DNA from: Planococcus plakortidis
Lineage (GTDB): Bacteria; Bacillota; Bacilli; Bacillales_A; Planococcaceae
Assembly (NCBI RefSeq): GCF_001687605.2
Contig: NZ_CP016539.2
Location: 588,501 to 652,500 of the forward strand
Reading direction: 5' to 3'
Length of the DNA: 64,000 nt
Of the stretch, positions 44,748 to 53,591 are shown piece by piece (the first letter of the stretch is position 1; each line of letters opens with the position of its first letter). Below the pieces are notes generated by a model. That model made no database searches and was not told where the DNA came from. It saw nothing but the letters and a program-made list of their open reading frames with translations. A program made the position numbers and the translations under genes.

Positions 44748-45170
44748 TCAGTCTTTTTCCGTCAAGAACGTGATGACCATAAACAAGGCGAAGGCGAACA
44801 GCAACAGCGTGCCGCCGACGATGAAGAAGATCAAGACGAACGTATCGTTCATATTGAACGGATTTAAATTATAGAACCACATGCCGGCGGTCAGACCGAC
44901 TGCCCCGATCATCGCAAGGAATCCGTGGATGGTCACGAGTTTTTTGTACTTCACCGTATACAGGCGGTAGAAAACGCCCCAGGCAAAGACCGATAGCCAG
45001 CCGACGAGCAGGATGTGGGCGTGAATCGGGCGCAGCGCGTAATCCATCTGGCCGGCCATATGCGAGCCGAGATACGTCCCAAGCAAACCAAAAATCGCCG
45101 AGAACTGGATCAGGCGCAGGCTCCATTTTTTCTCTACTGAATTATTGCGCGGTGTAGCTGTATTGTTCAT
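44748..45170 (-). CDS. four-TM protein resembling a fragment of haem-copper oxidase subunit I
   Basis: 140 residues with four membrane helices. RPIHAHILLVGWLSVFAWGVFYRLY carries an H-x-H pair in a setting like cbb3-type/NnrS-like haem proteins, and the last helix is followed by FLTEKD. Similar small proteins in Bacillales are annotated as cytochrome-c-oxidase-like. Its length is far below a full subunit I. The start is moved to ATG 45170 behind AGGAGG. Confidence 0.75.
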   Translation of the reverse strand: MNNTATPRNNSVEKKWSLRLIQFSAIFGLLGTYLGSHMAGQMDYALRPIHAHILLVGWLSVFAWGVFYRLYTVKYKKLVTIHGFLAMIGAVGLTAGMWFYNLNPFNMNDTFVLIFFIVGGTLLLFAFALFMVITFLTEKD

Positions 45171-45309
45171 GTAAATCCTCCTATAGCTTTTGGGCACAGC
45201 GCCGAACAATGACGGCCGCTGCAAATCCCCTGAATTCGTATGACTGTATCATACCGCACGAATATAAACGCTATATGAACGCGGCGTGACAGATCATCGA
45301 CAATTTTCC

Positions 45310-46164
45310 TTACGGTGCATCGCTTTCGGCCAGCGGTTCAACGATTCCATGCGCCTTTGTTTCCTGTTTCAGGCCTTTGGCGAGGCGGTAGATGATCCAG
45401 GCCGTGAGCAATGCACTGATGATCATGATGATGATGTTCGCGAACGCTTTCGTTTCGATGTCAGCCATCGTCGTGACGACAAACCAGTCGATCGCGAAAA
45501 CCTCATCGACCGGCACATACATCGACAAAGCCGCCAGCGCATTGTTGAGCATGTGGAACAAAATCGGCAGCAATAAATTACCGGTGCGCAAATACAGGAG
45601 CGACGCGATAATGCCGAACAGGAACGCGCCGACGAAATCAAGATGCAGCACGCCGAACAGCAAACTCGAGATCAAGATGCCGCCCCACATCGAGGTTTTC
45701 GCCGCGAAACGAGTTAAGAACACACCGCGGAAGACGAATTCCTCGACAATGGGCGCGAGGATCACGAGCGTCAGCAACATGAAATATTCATATCCGCTAC
45801 CGCCCTGCATGTCGACCGGCTCGAGCAATAATTCCGCAAGCCACGGAAAAGCCGGGGAGAGGATGGTGAGCTGCAGCCAGAAAATCGCCAGCGAAAACGC
45901 AATCGACACGAATACCATGCCGACAATGGCAGGGAGCCATGGCTTGATGCCTTTCGTGGTAGCCACTTCACTCAGCGACCAATCGGGATTCTTGCCCCAA
46001 TAATAATGAAAGAAAAAATACGGGACGACAATATAAAAGGCAATCTGCACCGCGATTTCGGTCGTGACGGCATCCGCGCCAATCAGCATGAAAATGATCA
46101 AAGTCGCAAGGACGCCGAGGATGGTGAAGAGAATCAAATAACGCGATTTCATTTCAGCGAACAT
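45310..46164 (-). CDS. CPBP-family intramembrane glutamic endopeptidase
   Basis: 284 residues with about eight helices. The three family motifs are complete: E141-E142-x-x-x-R146, H174 (LLFGVLHLDF) and H204 followed by N207-N208 (ILFHMLNN). CPBP/Rce1-type proteases cleave membrane substrates. In Firmicutes some act in bacteriocin immunity or protein maturation. The ribosome site is AAAGGAGG before ATG 46164. Confidence 0.92.
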   Translation of the reverse strand: MFAEMKSRYLILFTILGVLATLIIFMLIGADAVTTEIAVQIAFYIVVPYFFFHYYWGKNPDWSLSEVATTKGIKPWLPAIVGMVFVSIAFSLAIFWLQLTILSPAFPWLAELLLEPVDMQGGSGYEYFMLLTLVILAPIVEEFVFRGVFLTRFAAKTSMWGGILISSLLFGVLHLDFVGAFLFGIIASLLYLRTGNLLLPILFHMLNNALAALSMYVPVDEVFAIDWFVVTTMADIETKAFANIIIMIISALLTAWIIYRLAKGLKQETKAHGIVEPLAESDAP

Positions 46165-46329
46165 AAATGGCCTCCTTTTCTGCCTTAATTATACGGAAGA
46201 TCGGGCGGTTTGTTTCATATTGAATGAGATTCTTCCCGAATTCCACTCCCTTATCCAAAAATTACCGTATTGAAGAGAGCGTTTTCAGGGTAAGATGGTA
46301 GAAAAGGCAATGGAGACGGAGGGATGGCA

Positions 46330-48318
46330 ATGGGGAAAGGGAAGCTATGGATGGCCGGGCTTGGGGCGACGCTTGTGCTTGCGGCGTGTTCTGACGAGGA
46401 AGCGGAAACGCCGGTGCCGGAAGAAGCGGAGCCGGAGACGGTCGCATCGCCGGAACCGCGCGCAGAGGAATTCATGGAGTTGTGGCAAGCGGGCGAATAC
46501 GAAACGCTATATGAGGAATTCTTGACGGAGCGCGCCAAGTCGGCGTTCAGCGAAGAGACCTTCATTGAGTGGCAAGTGGAACTCGAAGAGCAATTGTCGC
46601 TGTCGGAGCGTGAGATCGATTGGCAAGTGGGCGAAGAGCCGTGGCTGAAAAACGAGCCGGCGGATATCCCGCTGACGATTTCGATGGACAGCGTCATCGG
46701 CGAGATCGAATTCGGCAAGACCTTGAGCTTTGTCTACGAGGAGACAGAAGAAAACGAAGCGGGCGAATGGTTCGCGGAATGGGATCCTTCCTTCATCTTG
46801 CCGAACCTGTCGGAAGGCGATAATGTATCCGTGCAAATCAGCGATACCGAACGCGGCGAGATCGTCGACCGCAACGGCAAGGTCATCGCCGGCAATACGG
46901 ATGCATATGAAATCGGCGTCGTGCCGGGGAATTTCGACCGCGACGATTACACGGAGCGGCTTGCGGGGCTTTTGGATTTGTCCGTCGAAGACATTGACGC
47001 AGAACTCGAAAAGCCGTGGGTCGAGCCGCATCATTACGTGCCGCTCGGGACTGTCCGGCCGGACCGCGAGAAATTGAACCGGCTGTTTGCGATTCCCGGC
47101 ACGAAGCGCACGAAAGTGACGATGCGCCATTATCCGTACGGCGAGTCGATGGCGCATCTGACCGGGTACATCGCGCCGATCACCGCTGAACAGCTGGAAG
47201 AACGCAAGGGGCAAGGCTACGGCCAAGGCGATATTGTCGGCCGCGAAGGCTTGGAGGAAATTTTCGAAACCGAGTTGCGCGGGAAACGCGGGGGCAAGAT
47301 CTTGATTGAAAAGACCGCACAGAACGAAACGATCACCGCCGTCGACAACTCCTCGGCAGCCGGCGAGACGATCGAACTGACGATCGATGCGGAGCTCCAA
47401 CAGGAAATCTATCAAGAGATGGGCGATAAGCCGGGCACTGCCGCTGCGGTCGACCCGTACACCGGCGAGACGCATGTGCTGGTCAGTTCGCCGGCTTACG
47501 ACCCGAACGATTTCATTCCCGGCATCAAGGAAAGCCGCTTCCGAGAGCTCGCCGATGATCCGGACCAGCCCTTCTTCAACCGGGCAGCTGCGGCCTATCC
47601 GCCGTCCTATGTGATGCAGCCGATCACGGCGGCCGTCGCCATGAAGGAAGGGACGCTCGACCCGGCAGAAGGCATCGAGATCGACGGGGAAACGTGGCAG
47701 AAGTTCCCGTCCTGGAACGATTTCCGCATCACCCGCCCGAATCCGGGTGTCAAAAATCCGGTCGACTTGGAAAAAGCGCTCGTCCACTCCGACAGCATCT
47801 ATTTCGCGATCCAGGCGACCAATATGCCGGACGATAGTTTCACGGAAGGCTTGAATGAATTCGGCTTCGGCACGGCCTTCGACTATCCGCTGCAGCTTGC
47901 GGCGTCTGAAATCTCGGAAAGCGGAACGTTCGGCTCGGAAGGCCAGCTCGCGAGTTCCGCATCCGGACAGAGCCAAGTGCGCCTCAATATCCTCCATACG
48001 GCGCTCATGTACGGCACCTTTTTGGCGGACGGCGACCTGAAAAAGCCGGTCCTAATCAAAGACGCCGAAGAAGAAAACCTGAAGCAGGGCCTCTTCAGTG
48101 CAGAACAAGCGGAATCGGTCCGCGCAGCGTTTGAACAAGCAGGCGACGAAGAGGGACATGAGCTTGCCGGCAAGACGGCTGTCATCAAAACCGACGGCGG
48201 CGACATGGCCTGGTTCGCCGGTTACGACCCGAAAGTCGGCAATCTGTCCGCTGCGGTCATGATGGAAGATGAGAAAGACGCAGCGGGCATTGCGGGCGCA
48301 TTGTTCAGGGATGAATAA
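46330..48318 (+). CDS. PBP2a/MecA-like lipoprotein lacking transpeptidase catalytic motifs
   Basis: A 662-residue lipoprotein: lipobox LAAC with Cys20, acidic linker, NTF2-like MecA N-terminal domain (about 45-155), PBP dimerisation domain (from ISDTERGEIVDRNGKVIAG) and transpeptidase domain. The framework matches class-B PBP2a (TRTLIE-type GREGLEEIFE, IDGETWQKFPSW, SDSIYFAIQA). However, the SxxK motif has become Y427-V-M-Q430, SxN is S487-D-S489 and KTG is K615-T-A617. The active-site Ser and Lys are both gone, so it should be catalytically dead. The frame is intact over the full length. The start is ATG 46330 behind GGAGGG. Confidence 0.88.
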   Translation: MGKGKLWMAGLGATLVLAACSDEEAETPVPEEAEPETVASPEPRAEEFMELWQAGEYETLYEEFLTERAKSAFSEETFIEWQVELEEQLSLSEREIDWQVGEEPWLKNEPADIPLTISMDSVIGEIEFGKTLSFVYEETEENEAGEWFAEWDPSFILPNLSEGDNVSVQISDTERGEIVDRNGKVIAGNTDAYEIGVVPGNFDRDDYTERLAGLLDLSVEDIDAELEKPWVEPHHYVPLGTVRPDREKLNRLFAIPGTKRTKVTMRHYPYGESMAHLTGYIAPITAEQLEERKGQGYGQGDIVGREGLEEIFETELRGKRGGKILIEKTAQNETITAVDNSSAAGETIELTIDAELQQEIYQEMGDKPGTAAAVDPYTGETHVLVSSPAYDPNDFIPGIKESRFRELADDPDQPFFNRAAAAYPPSYVMQPITAAVAMKEGTLDPAEGIEIDGETWQKFPSWNDFRITRPNPGVKNPVDLEKALVHSDSIYFAIQATNMPDDSFTEGLNEFGFGTAFDYPLQLAASEISESGTFGSEGQLASSASGQSQVRLNILHTALMYGTFLADGDLKKPVLIKDAEEENLKQGLFSAEQAESVRAAFEQAGDEEGHELAGKTAVIKTDGGDMAWFAGYDPKVGNLSAAVMMEDEKDAAGIAGALFRDE

Positions 48319-48334
48319 ACAGGGAGAGGTGGAC

Positions 48335-49279
48335 ATGAAAAGCTTTTCGACGCATGACGAACAGCTCGCGATCCTGAAAAGCCGCGGACTCGCAATCGAA
48401 GACGAAGCGGCGGCAAGACGCGTGCTGTCGCGCGACAATTACTACGCGCTGATCGATGGTTACAAGGAGCCGTTCCTTGAGCGCAATGAAACGAAAAATC
48501 CGTACGGCGAGGAACTGTACGAAACCGGCACGACGTTCAATCATATCCTCGCGCTGTACCAATTCGACCGCAAGCTGCGATTGCTTGTGCTCGGGGAATT
48601 ATTGAAGTTCGAGCGCAGCATCAAGTCCAAGCTTGCCTACCGGTTTTCCGAACGCTTCCCGGAAGTCGACAGCTTTCTCGACAGTGCGAATTACAGTCCG
48701 GACGAAATTCATTTTCACGAACGCGACCGCATTACGGTGACGCTCAATAATCTGATCGAAAGCCACCGAAAGCGCCACCGCGTGCGCTACCCCGAGCTCC
48801 GTGAGTTCTACGAAAAGCACAAGAACTTGCCGCTCTGGGTGCTCGTCAATTTCCTGTCGCTCGGCCAGATCACGAACTTCTACACGGTCATCGACCAAGA
48901 CTTGCGCATGCGCATCGCACAGGATTTTGCAGACGATGCAGGAGAGCATGGCACCGGACTGAACGCAGCGGAACTCGACGAGATCCTGTCGATTGCGTTC
49001 CCGTTCCGGAACAAAGCGGCGCATGAAGAAGTGCTGTATTCGTTCCGGCTCAGGTCCCCGCTCGAACTTACGCGCTTGGAGGCGCAGCTGCATCAGGAAA
49101 AAGGCCAGATCACCCGCGGCACGACGGCTTCCCTCATTAAAGTTCTGAAAGCTGTGTCGCCAGCAGATGAGTATGAAGTTTTCACTCGGGAGCTGTTGGA
49201 ATTGATCCGGAGCTTGGAGGAAGCGTTGCCGGAGCGGCCGTATGTGTGGATTATGAAAAGTGCGGGATTCCGCGAATAA
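48335..49279 (+). CDS. Abi-family (Abi_2, AbiD/AbiF-like) protein
   Basis: 314 residues with the Abi_2 pattern: HDEQLAILKSRGLAIEDE at the start, LSRDNYYALIDGYKEPF near 33-50, YQFDRKLRLLVLGELLKFERSIKS near 83-106, and the HEPN-like FPFRNKAAHEEVLYSFRLR near 228-246 (R-x4-HE). Related proteins cause phage abortive infection in lactococci, probably as RNases. A defence role here is inferred. The start is ATG 48335 behind GGGAGAGG, 17 bases after the PBP-like gene. Confidence 0.85.
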   Translation: MKSFSTHDEQLAILKSRGLAIEDEAAARRVLSRDNYYALIDGYKEPFLERNETKNPYGEELYETGTTFNHILALYQFDRKLRLLVLGELLKFERSIKSKLAYRFSERFPEVDSFLDSANYSPDEIHFHERDRITVTLNNLIESHRKRHRVRYPELREFYEKHKNLPLWVLVNFLSLGQITNFYTVIDQDLRMRIAQDFADDAGEHGTGLNAAELDEILSIAFPFRNKAAHEEVLYSFRLRSPLELTRLEAQLHQEKGQITRGTTASLIKVLKAVSPADEYEVFTRELLELIRSLEEALPERPYVWIMKSAGFRE

Positions 49280-49339
49280 AAAAGACTTTGAGACAGTCTT
49301 TTGGTATTTATAGAGCTTGGTTGCTGTACATTCCAGCAA

Positions 49340-49377
49340 CTGAGTGGATTATAAAAGAAGCAGGATTCCGCGAATAG
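49340..49377 (+). pseudogene. duplicated remnant of the Abi gene's 3' end
   Basis: This segment repeats the last codons of the Abi gene (49249-49279) with few changes: GTGGATTATAAAAG(A)AGCAGGATTCCGCGAATAG against TGGATTATGAAAAGTGCGGGATTCCGCGAATAA. The copies are about 98 bases apart. It is a relic of a partial tandem duplication or of a lost second Abi gene. Confidence 0.7.
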
Positions 49378-49413
49378 AAAAAAGGCCTGGTCCGCGGACC
49401 AGGCCTTTTTTCT
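49378..49413 (+). terminator. perfect palindromic terminator between converging genes
   Basis: AAAAAAGGCCTGGTCCG and its exact complement form an uninterrupted hairpin with A- and T-tails. It serves the Abi side and the convergent MFS gene. Confidence 0.93.
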
Positions 49414-49414
49414 A

Positions 49415-50599
49415 TTAAAGACTCTGTGATTTTTGATAGTTACGTATACTGCGTTCAATCGCCGGGCGCGTTATCGAGAACACCGCACAGCCGAGCGCAA
49501 TTAGTACGATTACGGCGCCGACCCAGGCGGTGCTCGTGACGGAGCCGGTTTGCGTCAAGGTGAGGCCGCCGACTGCGGAGCCGAGCGCGATGCCGACTTG
49601 CAGCGCGGAGTTATTGAAGCTCTGCTGGATGTCGGATGTGGCCGGATCGGTTTCGATCAAATAGCTTTGCTGCGGCGGGGCAAGTGCCCAGCTGAGCGCG
49701 GCCCAAATGACCATCACCGGCAAGAACACGATAAGCGAGAATGTCGTGAACGGAAGCACGAATAAGCTGACGGCAAACGCCGAGATGACGATAAGGATGC
49801 TCTTTTTCGAGCCGATTGAATCGGACATGGTGCCGCCGATTGCGCCGCCGCTCACTGCCGCGATGCCGAAGATCAAGTAACAGGCGCTGACCCAGAACGG
49901 GCTGAGCTGCATGGTCGTTTCCAGAAACGGCGTGAAGTAGGCATATACGGTGTAATGGCCGGCGAGCATGAACAGCGTCGCGAGGTGGGCGGTGCCGATC
50001 TTGGCACTCGCCACCGCTTTTAATTGCTGCTTAAGCGGAATCGCCGTGCCTCCTGGGATCGGCTGGATGTAAAGCGCGATCAAGGCCATCGAACCGAGCG
50101 ACAAGGCTGCGATCGCAAGGAAAATGACGCGCCAGCCGAACGCATCGGCGATCAGGATGCCGAGCGGGACGCCGAGCACGAGCGACGAGCTGATTCCCAT
50201 GAAGATCAAGCCGATCGCTTTCGCGCGGTAAGGCGGCTCGACGATTTTTGCGGCGATGGTCAAGGCCAATACGACGATGAGCGCCGTACTCGCCGCGGTA
50301 ATGACGCGCGCGATCATCATCCATGTGAAGTCGGGGCTGAAGAAGGTCATGATGTTCCCGAGGAAAAAGATGAACATGGAAACCAAATACACTTTCTTGC
50401 GCTCAAAGCGGCTCGTCGCAATGAGCAGCACCGGGCCGGCCACGGCATAAATCAAGGCGAACAAGGTGATCAACTGGCCGGCAGCGCTCACGGACACATC
50501 GAACTCTTCGGCGATGGTCGGCAAGATGCCGCCGATGATCAATTCCACAAGCCCGACCGCCACTGTGGCGAGGGCTAAAATATAAACTTTCAAATTCAT
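49415..50599 (-). CDS. MFS transporter (AraJ/DHA1-type efflux)
   Basis: A 394-residue, 12-TM permease. It opens with [20 protein letters not shown] and has [17 protein letters not shown] in loop 2-3, typical of drug:H+ antiporter-1-like AraJ/YdhP proteins. [16 protein letters not shown] lies in the second half. It is probably an exporter of small molecules. AAAGGAAG precedes ATG 50599. Confidence 0.9.
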   Translation of the reverse strand: MNLKVYILALATVAVGLVELIIGGILPTIAEEFDVSVSAAGQLITLFALIYAVAGPVLLIATSRFERKKVYLVSMFIFFLGNIMTFFSPDFTWMMIARVITAASTALIVVLALTIAAKIVEPPYRAKAIGLIFMGISSSLVLGVPLGILIADAFGWRVIFLAIAALSLGSMALIALYIQPIPGGTAIPLKQQLKAVASAKIGTAHLATLFMLAGHYTVYAYFTPFLETTMQLSPFWVSACYLIFGIAAVSGGAIGGTMSDSIGSKKSILIVISAFAVSLFVLPFTTFSLIVFLPVMVIWAALSWALAPPQQSYLIETDPATSDIQQSFNNSALQVGIALGSAVGGLTLTQTGSVTSTAWVGAVIVLIALGCAVFSITRPAIERSIRNYQKSQSL

Positions 50600-50683
50600 T
50601 ACATACGCTTCCTTTCATATATACAAGTTTTACGGATTTGCGCCTTTTAATGGCTGGAGTGTTTCACCAGATATTCCGCAAAA

Positions 50684-50790
50684 CAGCTGGCTTTCCGGGG
50701 GGCTCGAGCTGAACTAATTCGGGCTATACGCCCGAATGGATTTCAGCACTTCGCTGAACCCCCAGGAGTCTGCGCTGTTTTGCTCCATAT
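50684..50790 (-). repeat. Bacillales-type extragenic repeat, copy 3 (diverged, reverse)
   Basis: GGCTTTCCGGGGGGCTCGAG, GAATGGATTTCAGCACTTCG and CCCCCAGGAGTCTGCGCTG fit the reverse orientation of the GC-rich element, but the centre is altered. It lies in the 540-base gap 50600-51136. Confidence 0.55.
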
Positions 50791-50869
50791 CTTTTGCGTA
50801 TCAGCTGAGTGGTCTCATCTTTTCAAGGCTTCGTAAGTCCAACTTGCAGAAGTATCTTCAGAAAATAAA

Positions 50870-50922
50870 AAAAATCCTGATTACAGAAAACGAAAAGATC
50901 GCTTTCTGTAATCAGGATTTTT
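50870..50922. terminator. long isolated hairpin
   Basis: A 20-base perfect stem (50870-50889 against 50903-50922, AAAAATCCTGATTACAGAAA) around a 13-base loop, with A-run before and T-run after. It looks like a terminator, but no gene ends nearby on either strand. Confidence 0.75.
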
Positions 50923-51136
50923 CGGTTCCTGGTAGAGACCCTTAAGCCGTATCCTTAAGGTTATACAGATAGATTATGGGGGTTATTCACTTTGAACAGC
51001 TTACTACATAGACAGGTTTTATGCAAGAGAATATACAATAGACGTCCGACCTCTTGGGAAACCGAAACTTTTTCAAGGACTGGCCGTATACTTCATTACA
51101 ATGGAAAACACAGCAAAATAAGAAAGGGTGGAGACG

Positions 51137-51304
51137 ATGAAATCGACAGGGCACGTCTTTCTCATGCTCGGGTTCATCTTTTTGATTTTGAGTTTCACGG
51201 GCGATATGTCGCCGGCGCTCGGCATCGCGTTCCTGGCGCTCGGCATTATCTACAGCTCTGAAAACGCCGATAAAAAAGCGAAAAAGCCAAAAGGCAATTC
51301 TTAA
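51137..51304 (+). CDS. small hydrophobic protein, 55 aa
   Basis: A short gene with AAAGGGTGGAG six bases before ATG 51137. It encodes 55 residues with two hydrophobic stretches (HVFLMLGFIFLILSF and ALGIAFLALGIIYS) and a lysine-rich tail (DKKAKKPKGNS). The family is not recognised. It ends 45 bases before a strong hairpin terminator, which supports it as a real monocistronic gene. Confidence 0.7.
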   Translation: MKSTGHVFLMLGFIFLILSFTGDMSPALGIAFLALGIIYSSENADKKAKKPKGNS

Positions 51305-51348
51305 GATTTTCTGGGGATTGGCGGATCCCGCTAGTCACTCGGAGCGAA

Positions 51349-51398
51349 AGCCTGTATCGTAGATGATAACAAATCTACCGGTACAGGCTTTTTTCATT
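51349..51398 (+). terminator. terminator of the 55-aa gene
   Basis: AAGCCTGTA-TCG-TAGAT pairs with ATCTA-CCG-GTACAGGCTT (small internal mismatch), then TTTTTT. Confidence 0.88.
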
Positions 51399-51421
51399 TT
51401 AACAGGAATAGGGGAATATCA

Positions 51422-52105
51422 ATGAACATACTCGTAGTCGAAGACGACCGGACGATCGCTTCCGGCCTGACATATTCGCTCGAACAGGAAGGCTTCACCA
51501 CGGTGTTATGCCACACGGCAAAAGATGCCACCGCAGCAATCGAAGGGCAGCTCTCGGCAATCGATTTATGCCTCTTCGACCTGTCCTTGCCCGATGGCAG
51601 CGGCTATGATTTATGCGCGCTTGTGAAAAAGAAAAGCGACATCCCGGTCATTTTCCTGACGGCTTTCGATGATGAAGTGAATGTCGTCATGGGGCTCGAT
51701 ATGGGCGCGGACGATTACATTACCAAACCGTTCCGCGTGCGTGAATTATTGTCGCGCATCAATTCCGTATTGCGCCGCTATCAGCGTCATGCACAGCCGA
51801 AGACCGTCGTCGAACTGGGCGACGTTCAGATCAACACTTCGGATGGCAAAGTCCATAAAGCGGGCAATGAAGTTCTCCTCACTGCGCTCGAATATCGCTT
51901 GCTGCTCATTTTCGCGAACCACCTCGGCCAAGTGCTGACGCGGGCGCAATTGCTCGACCGCATCTGGGACGTCGGCGGCGATTTCGTCAACGATAATACG
52001 CTGACGGTCTACATTAAACGGCTGCGCGAAAAGCTGGAAGATGATCCCGCACGCCCCGAACTCATCAAAACGGTCCGCGGCATGGGCTATAAGGCGGGTG
52101 AGTAA
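51422..52105 (+). CDS. OmpR-family response regulator
   Basis: 227 residues. The receiver has the acidic pair at D8-D9, phospho-acceptor D53 (LCLFDLSLPDG) and K102 (YITKPF). The C-terminal winged helix is ALEYRLLLIFANHLGQVLTR ... DNTLTVYIKRLREKLE. It partners the histidine kinase gene two bases downstream and probably acts on the four 11-bp-spaced sites before the ABC genes. The start is ATG 51422 after a GGAATAGGGG stretch. Confidence 0.94.
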   Translation: MNILVVEDDRTIASGLTYSLEQEGFTTVLCHTAKDATAAIEGQLSAIDLCLFDLSLPDGSGYDLCALVKKKSDIPVIFLTAFDDEVNVVMGLDMGADDYITKPFRVRELLSRINSVLRRYQRHAQPKTVVELGDVQINTSDGKVHKAGNEVLLTALEYRLLLIFANHLGQVLTRAQLLDRIWDVGGDFVNDNTLTVYIKRLREKLEDDPARPELIKTVRGMGYKAGE

Positions 52106-52107
52106 GG

Positions 52108-53112
52108 ATGCTGCGCAATATTGAAATCCGCTGGCTGCTGCTTGCACTTATCACGATCAGTGCGCTCGGCACGATCTTCTCAGCCATCTTCGTTTCCTAT
52201 ATAGCCGCGTGGTTCGTGCTCGGCGTTGCGTTATTGCTGAGTGCAACGGCGATCATCTTCACCTGGTGGCGCTACCGGGAAATCGAGCGCTTGTCCGGTT
52301 TCCTCCAGCAAATCAGCAGCGGCGATTTTCAGCTCGACGTGCGCGACAACCGCGAAGGCGAGCTGAGCTTACTCAAGACGCAAATCTACAAAGTGACGAA
52401 AATGCTGTCGGAACACGGCGCGCTGCTCACTGAAGACAAAGGCAAGCTGACGAACGCCATCTCGGACATTTCCCATCAATTAAAAACGCCGCTCACCTCG
52501 ATGATGGTCATGGCGGACCTGTTGCGCGACAGCGACTTGGATGACGCGAAGCGCAGGGAATTCATCCGCAACCTCCACACACAGCTCGAGCGCATGGACT
52601 GGCTTGTGGCGTCATTACTCAAACTGTCGAAGATTGACGCCGGCACGATTTCATTCAAACAAGACCGCATCCCGGTGTCCAAGCTCATCGAAAAAGCGGT
52701 CGAACCCTTGCTCATCCCGATGGACATCAAAATGCAGGATTTGCAGATCGAAGGCGACCCGAATGCCGTGTTCAGTGGCGACCTCAACTGGACGGCCGAA
52801 GCACTCATCAACATCCTGAAGAACTGCGTCGAACATACCGGGGAAGGCGGCAAGCTCACCATCCGCTACGGTGAAAACGCGCTCTACACCGATATCACAA
52901 TCGAAGACAACGGCAGCGGCATCTCGAGAAAAGACTTACCGTACATCTTCAAGCGCTTCTATAAAGGCGAAAACGCGGCCGACGATTCGGTCGGCATCGG
53001 CCTCGCCATGGCCTACAGCATCATCACCAGCCAGAGCGGCGGCATCGAAGTCGCAAGCACACCCGGTGAGGGCACCCGCTTCCATATCAAATTCTACAAG
53101 CAGGTGATCTAG
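52108..53112 (+). CDS. intramembrane-sensing histidine kinase
   Basis: 334 residues. Two membrane helices (about 9-31 and 34-53) are joined by a very short loop, so there is no extracellular sensor. A short HAMP-like linker leads to the H-box ISDISHQLKTPLTS with H123, then the N-box (NILKNCVEHT) and G-boxes (DNGSGIS, GIGLAM). The architecture is that of BceS/VncS-like kinases that sense through an ABC exporter, which matches the exporter genes 800 bases downstream. Confidence 0.93.
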   Translation: MLRNIEIRWLLLALITISALGTIFSAIFVSYIAAWFVLGVALLLSATAIIFTWWRYREIERLSGFLQQISSGDFQLDVRDNREGELSLLKTQIYKVTKMLSEHGALLTEDKGKLTNAISDISHQLKTPLTSMMVMADLLRDSDLDDAKRREFIRNLHTQLERMDWLVASLLKLSKIDAGTISFKQDRIPVSKLIEKAVEPLLIPMDIKMQDLQIEGDPNAVFSGDLNWTAEALINILKNCVEHTGEGGKLTIRYGENALYTDITIEDNGSGISRKDLPYIFKRFYKGENAADDSVGIGLAMAYSIITSQSGGIEVASTPGEGTRFHIKFYKQVI

Positions 53113-53221
53113 CGCCTGCTTTTTTTGGTGGAACGAAAAAACAGAAACGCCGCGCCGTCGGAATTCCTGTTCAGTATTTATTAGTTAACCTTAAGGTTTA
53201 TCACGAGGTGCTATTAAACCA

Positions 53222-53428
53222 TCAGACGACCAGCGCAATGCTGGCAACACCCCAAGCGGTAACGCCCCATACCCACCATATCAAATGCTTGGTATCTTCG
53301 GCAGTTTCCCCACTGTCCGGCTTCGCCTTGACCCGCGCAAGCTTCGCATCCATCCGTTTCTTCATCGAAAGGAACACAAGCAAGCCGATAAGGATGAACC
53401 CGCCCATAAACCACAATAAGAAATCCAC
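53222..53428 (-). CDS. small membrane protein
   Basis: 68 residues with two hydrophobic segments (FLLWFMGGFILIGLLVFLS and LIWWVWGVTAWGVASIALVV) around a Lys-rich loop (KKRMDAKLARVKAKPDSGE). The start is GTG 53428 behind GGAGGGAAAA. The family is not recognised. It sits between the two-component genes and their ABC exporter, on the opposite strand. Confidence 0.7.
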   Translation of the reverse strand: MDFLLWFMGGFILIGLLVFLSMKKRMDAKLARVKAKPDSGETAEDTKHLIWWVWGVTAWGVASIALVV

Positions 53429-53591
53429 GTTTTCCCTCCTCTATATGGGTGAGTCGTTTCACGCTAAATCCGTGCAACCAACTGAACTCAATAGGAGTTT
53501 TGATAATGAAATTGTAACATGGAATCAATACCCGGAAATTCCCTTCCACTTTCAAACGGACTAAAACAGATCTCCAGCCAATATTCCTTAA

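Noticed and set aside
46324-46329. Start of the PBP-like gene at the first ATG
   Set aside because: That ATG directly abuts the ribosome site. The second ATG at 46330 has normal spacing.
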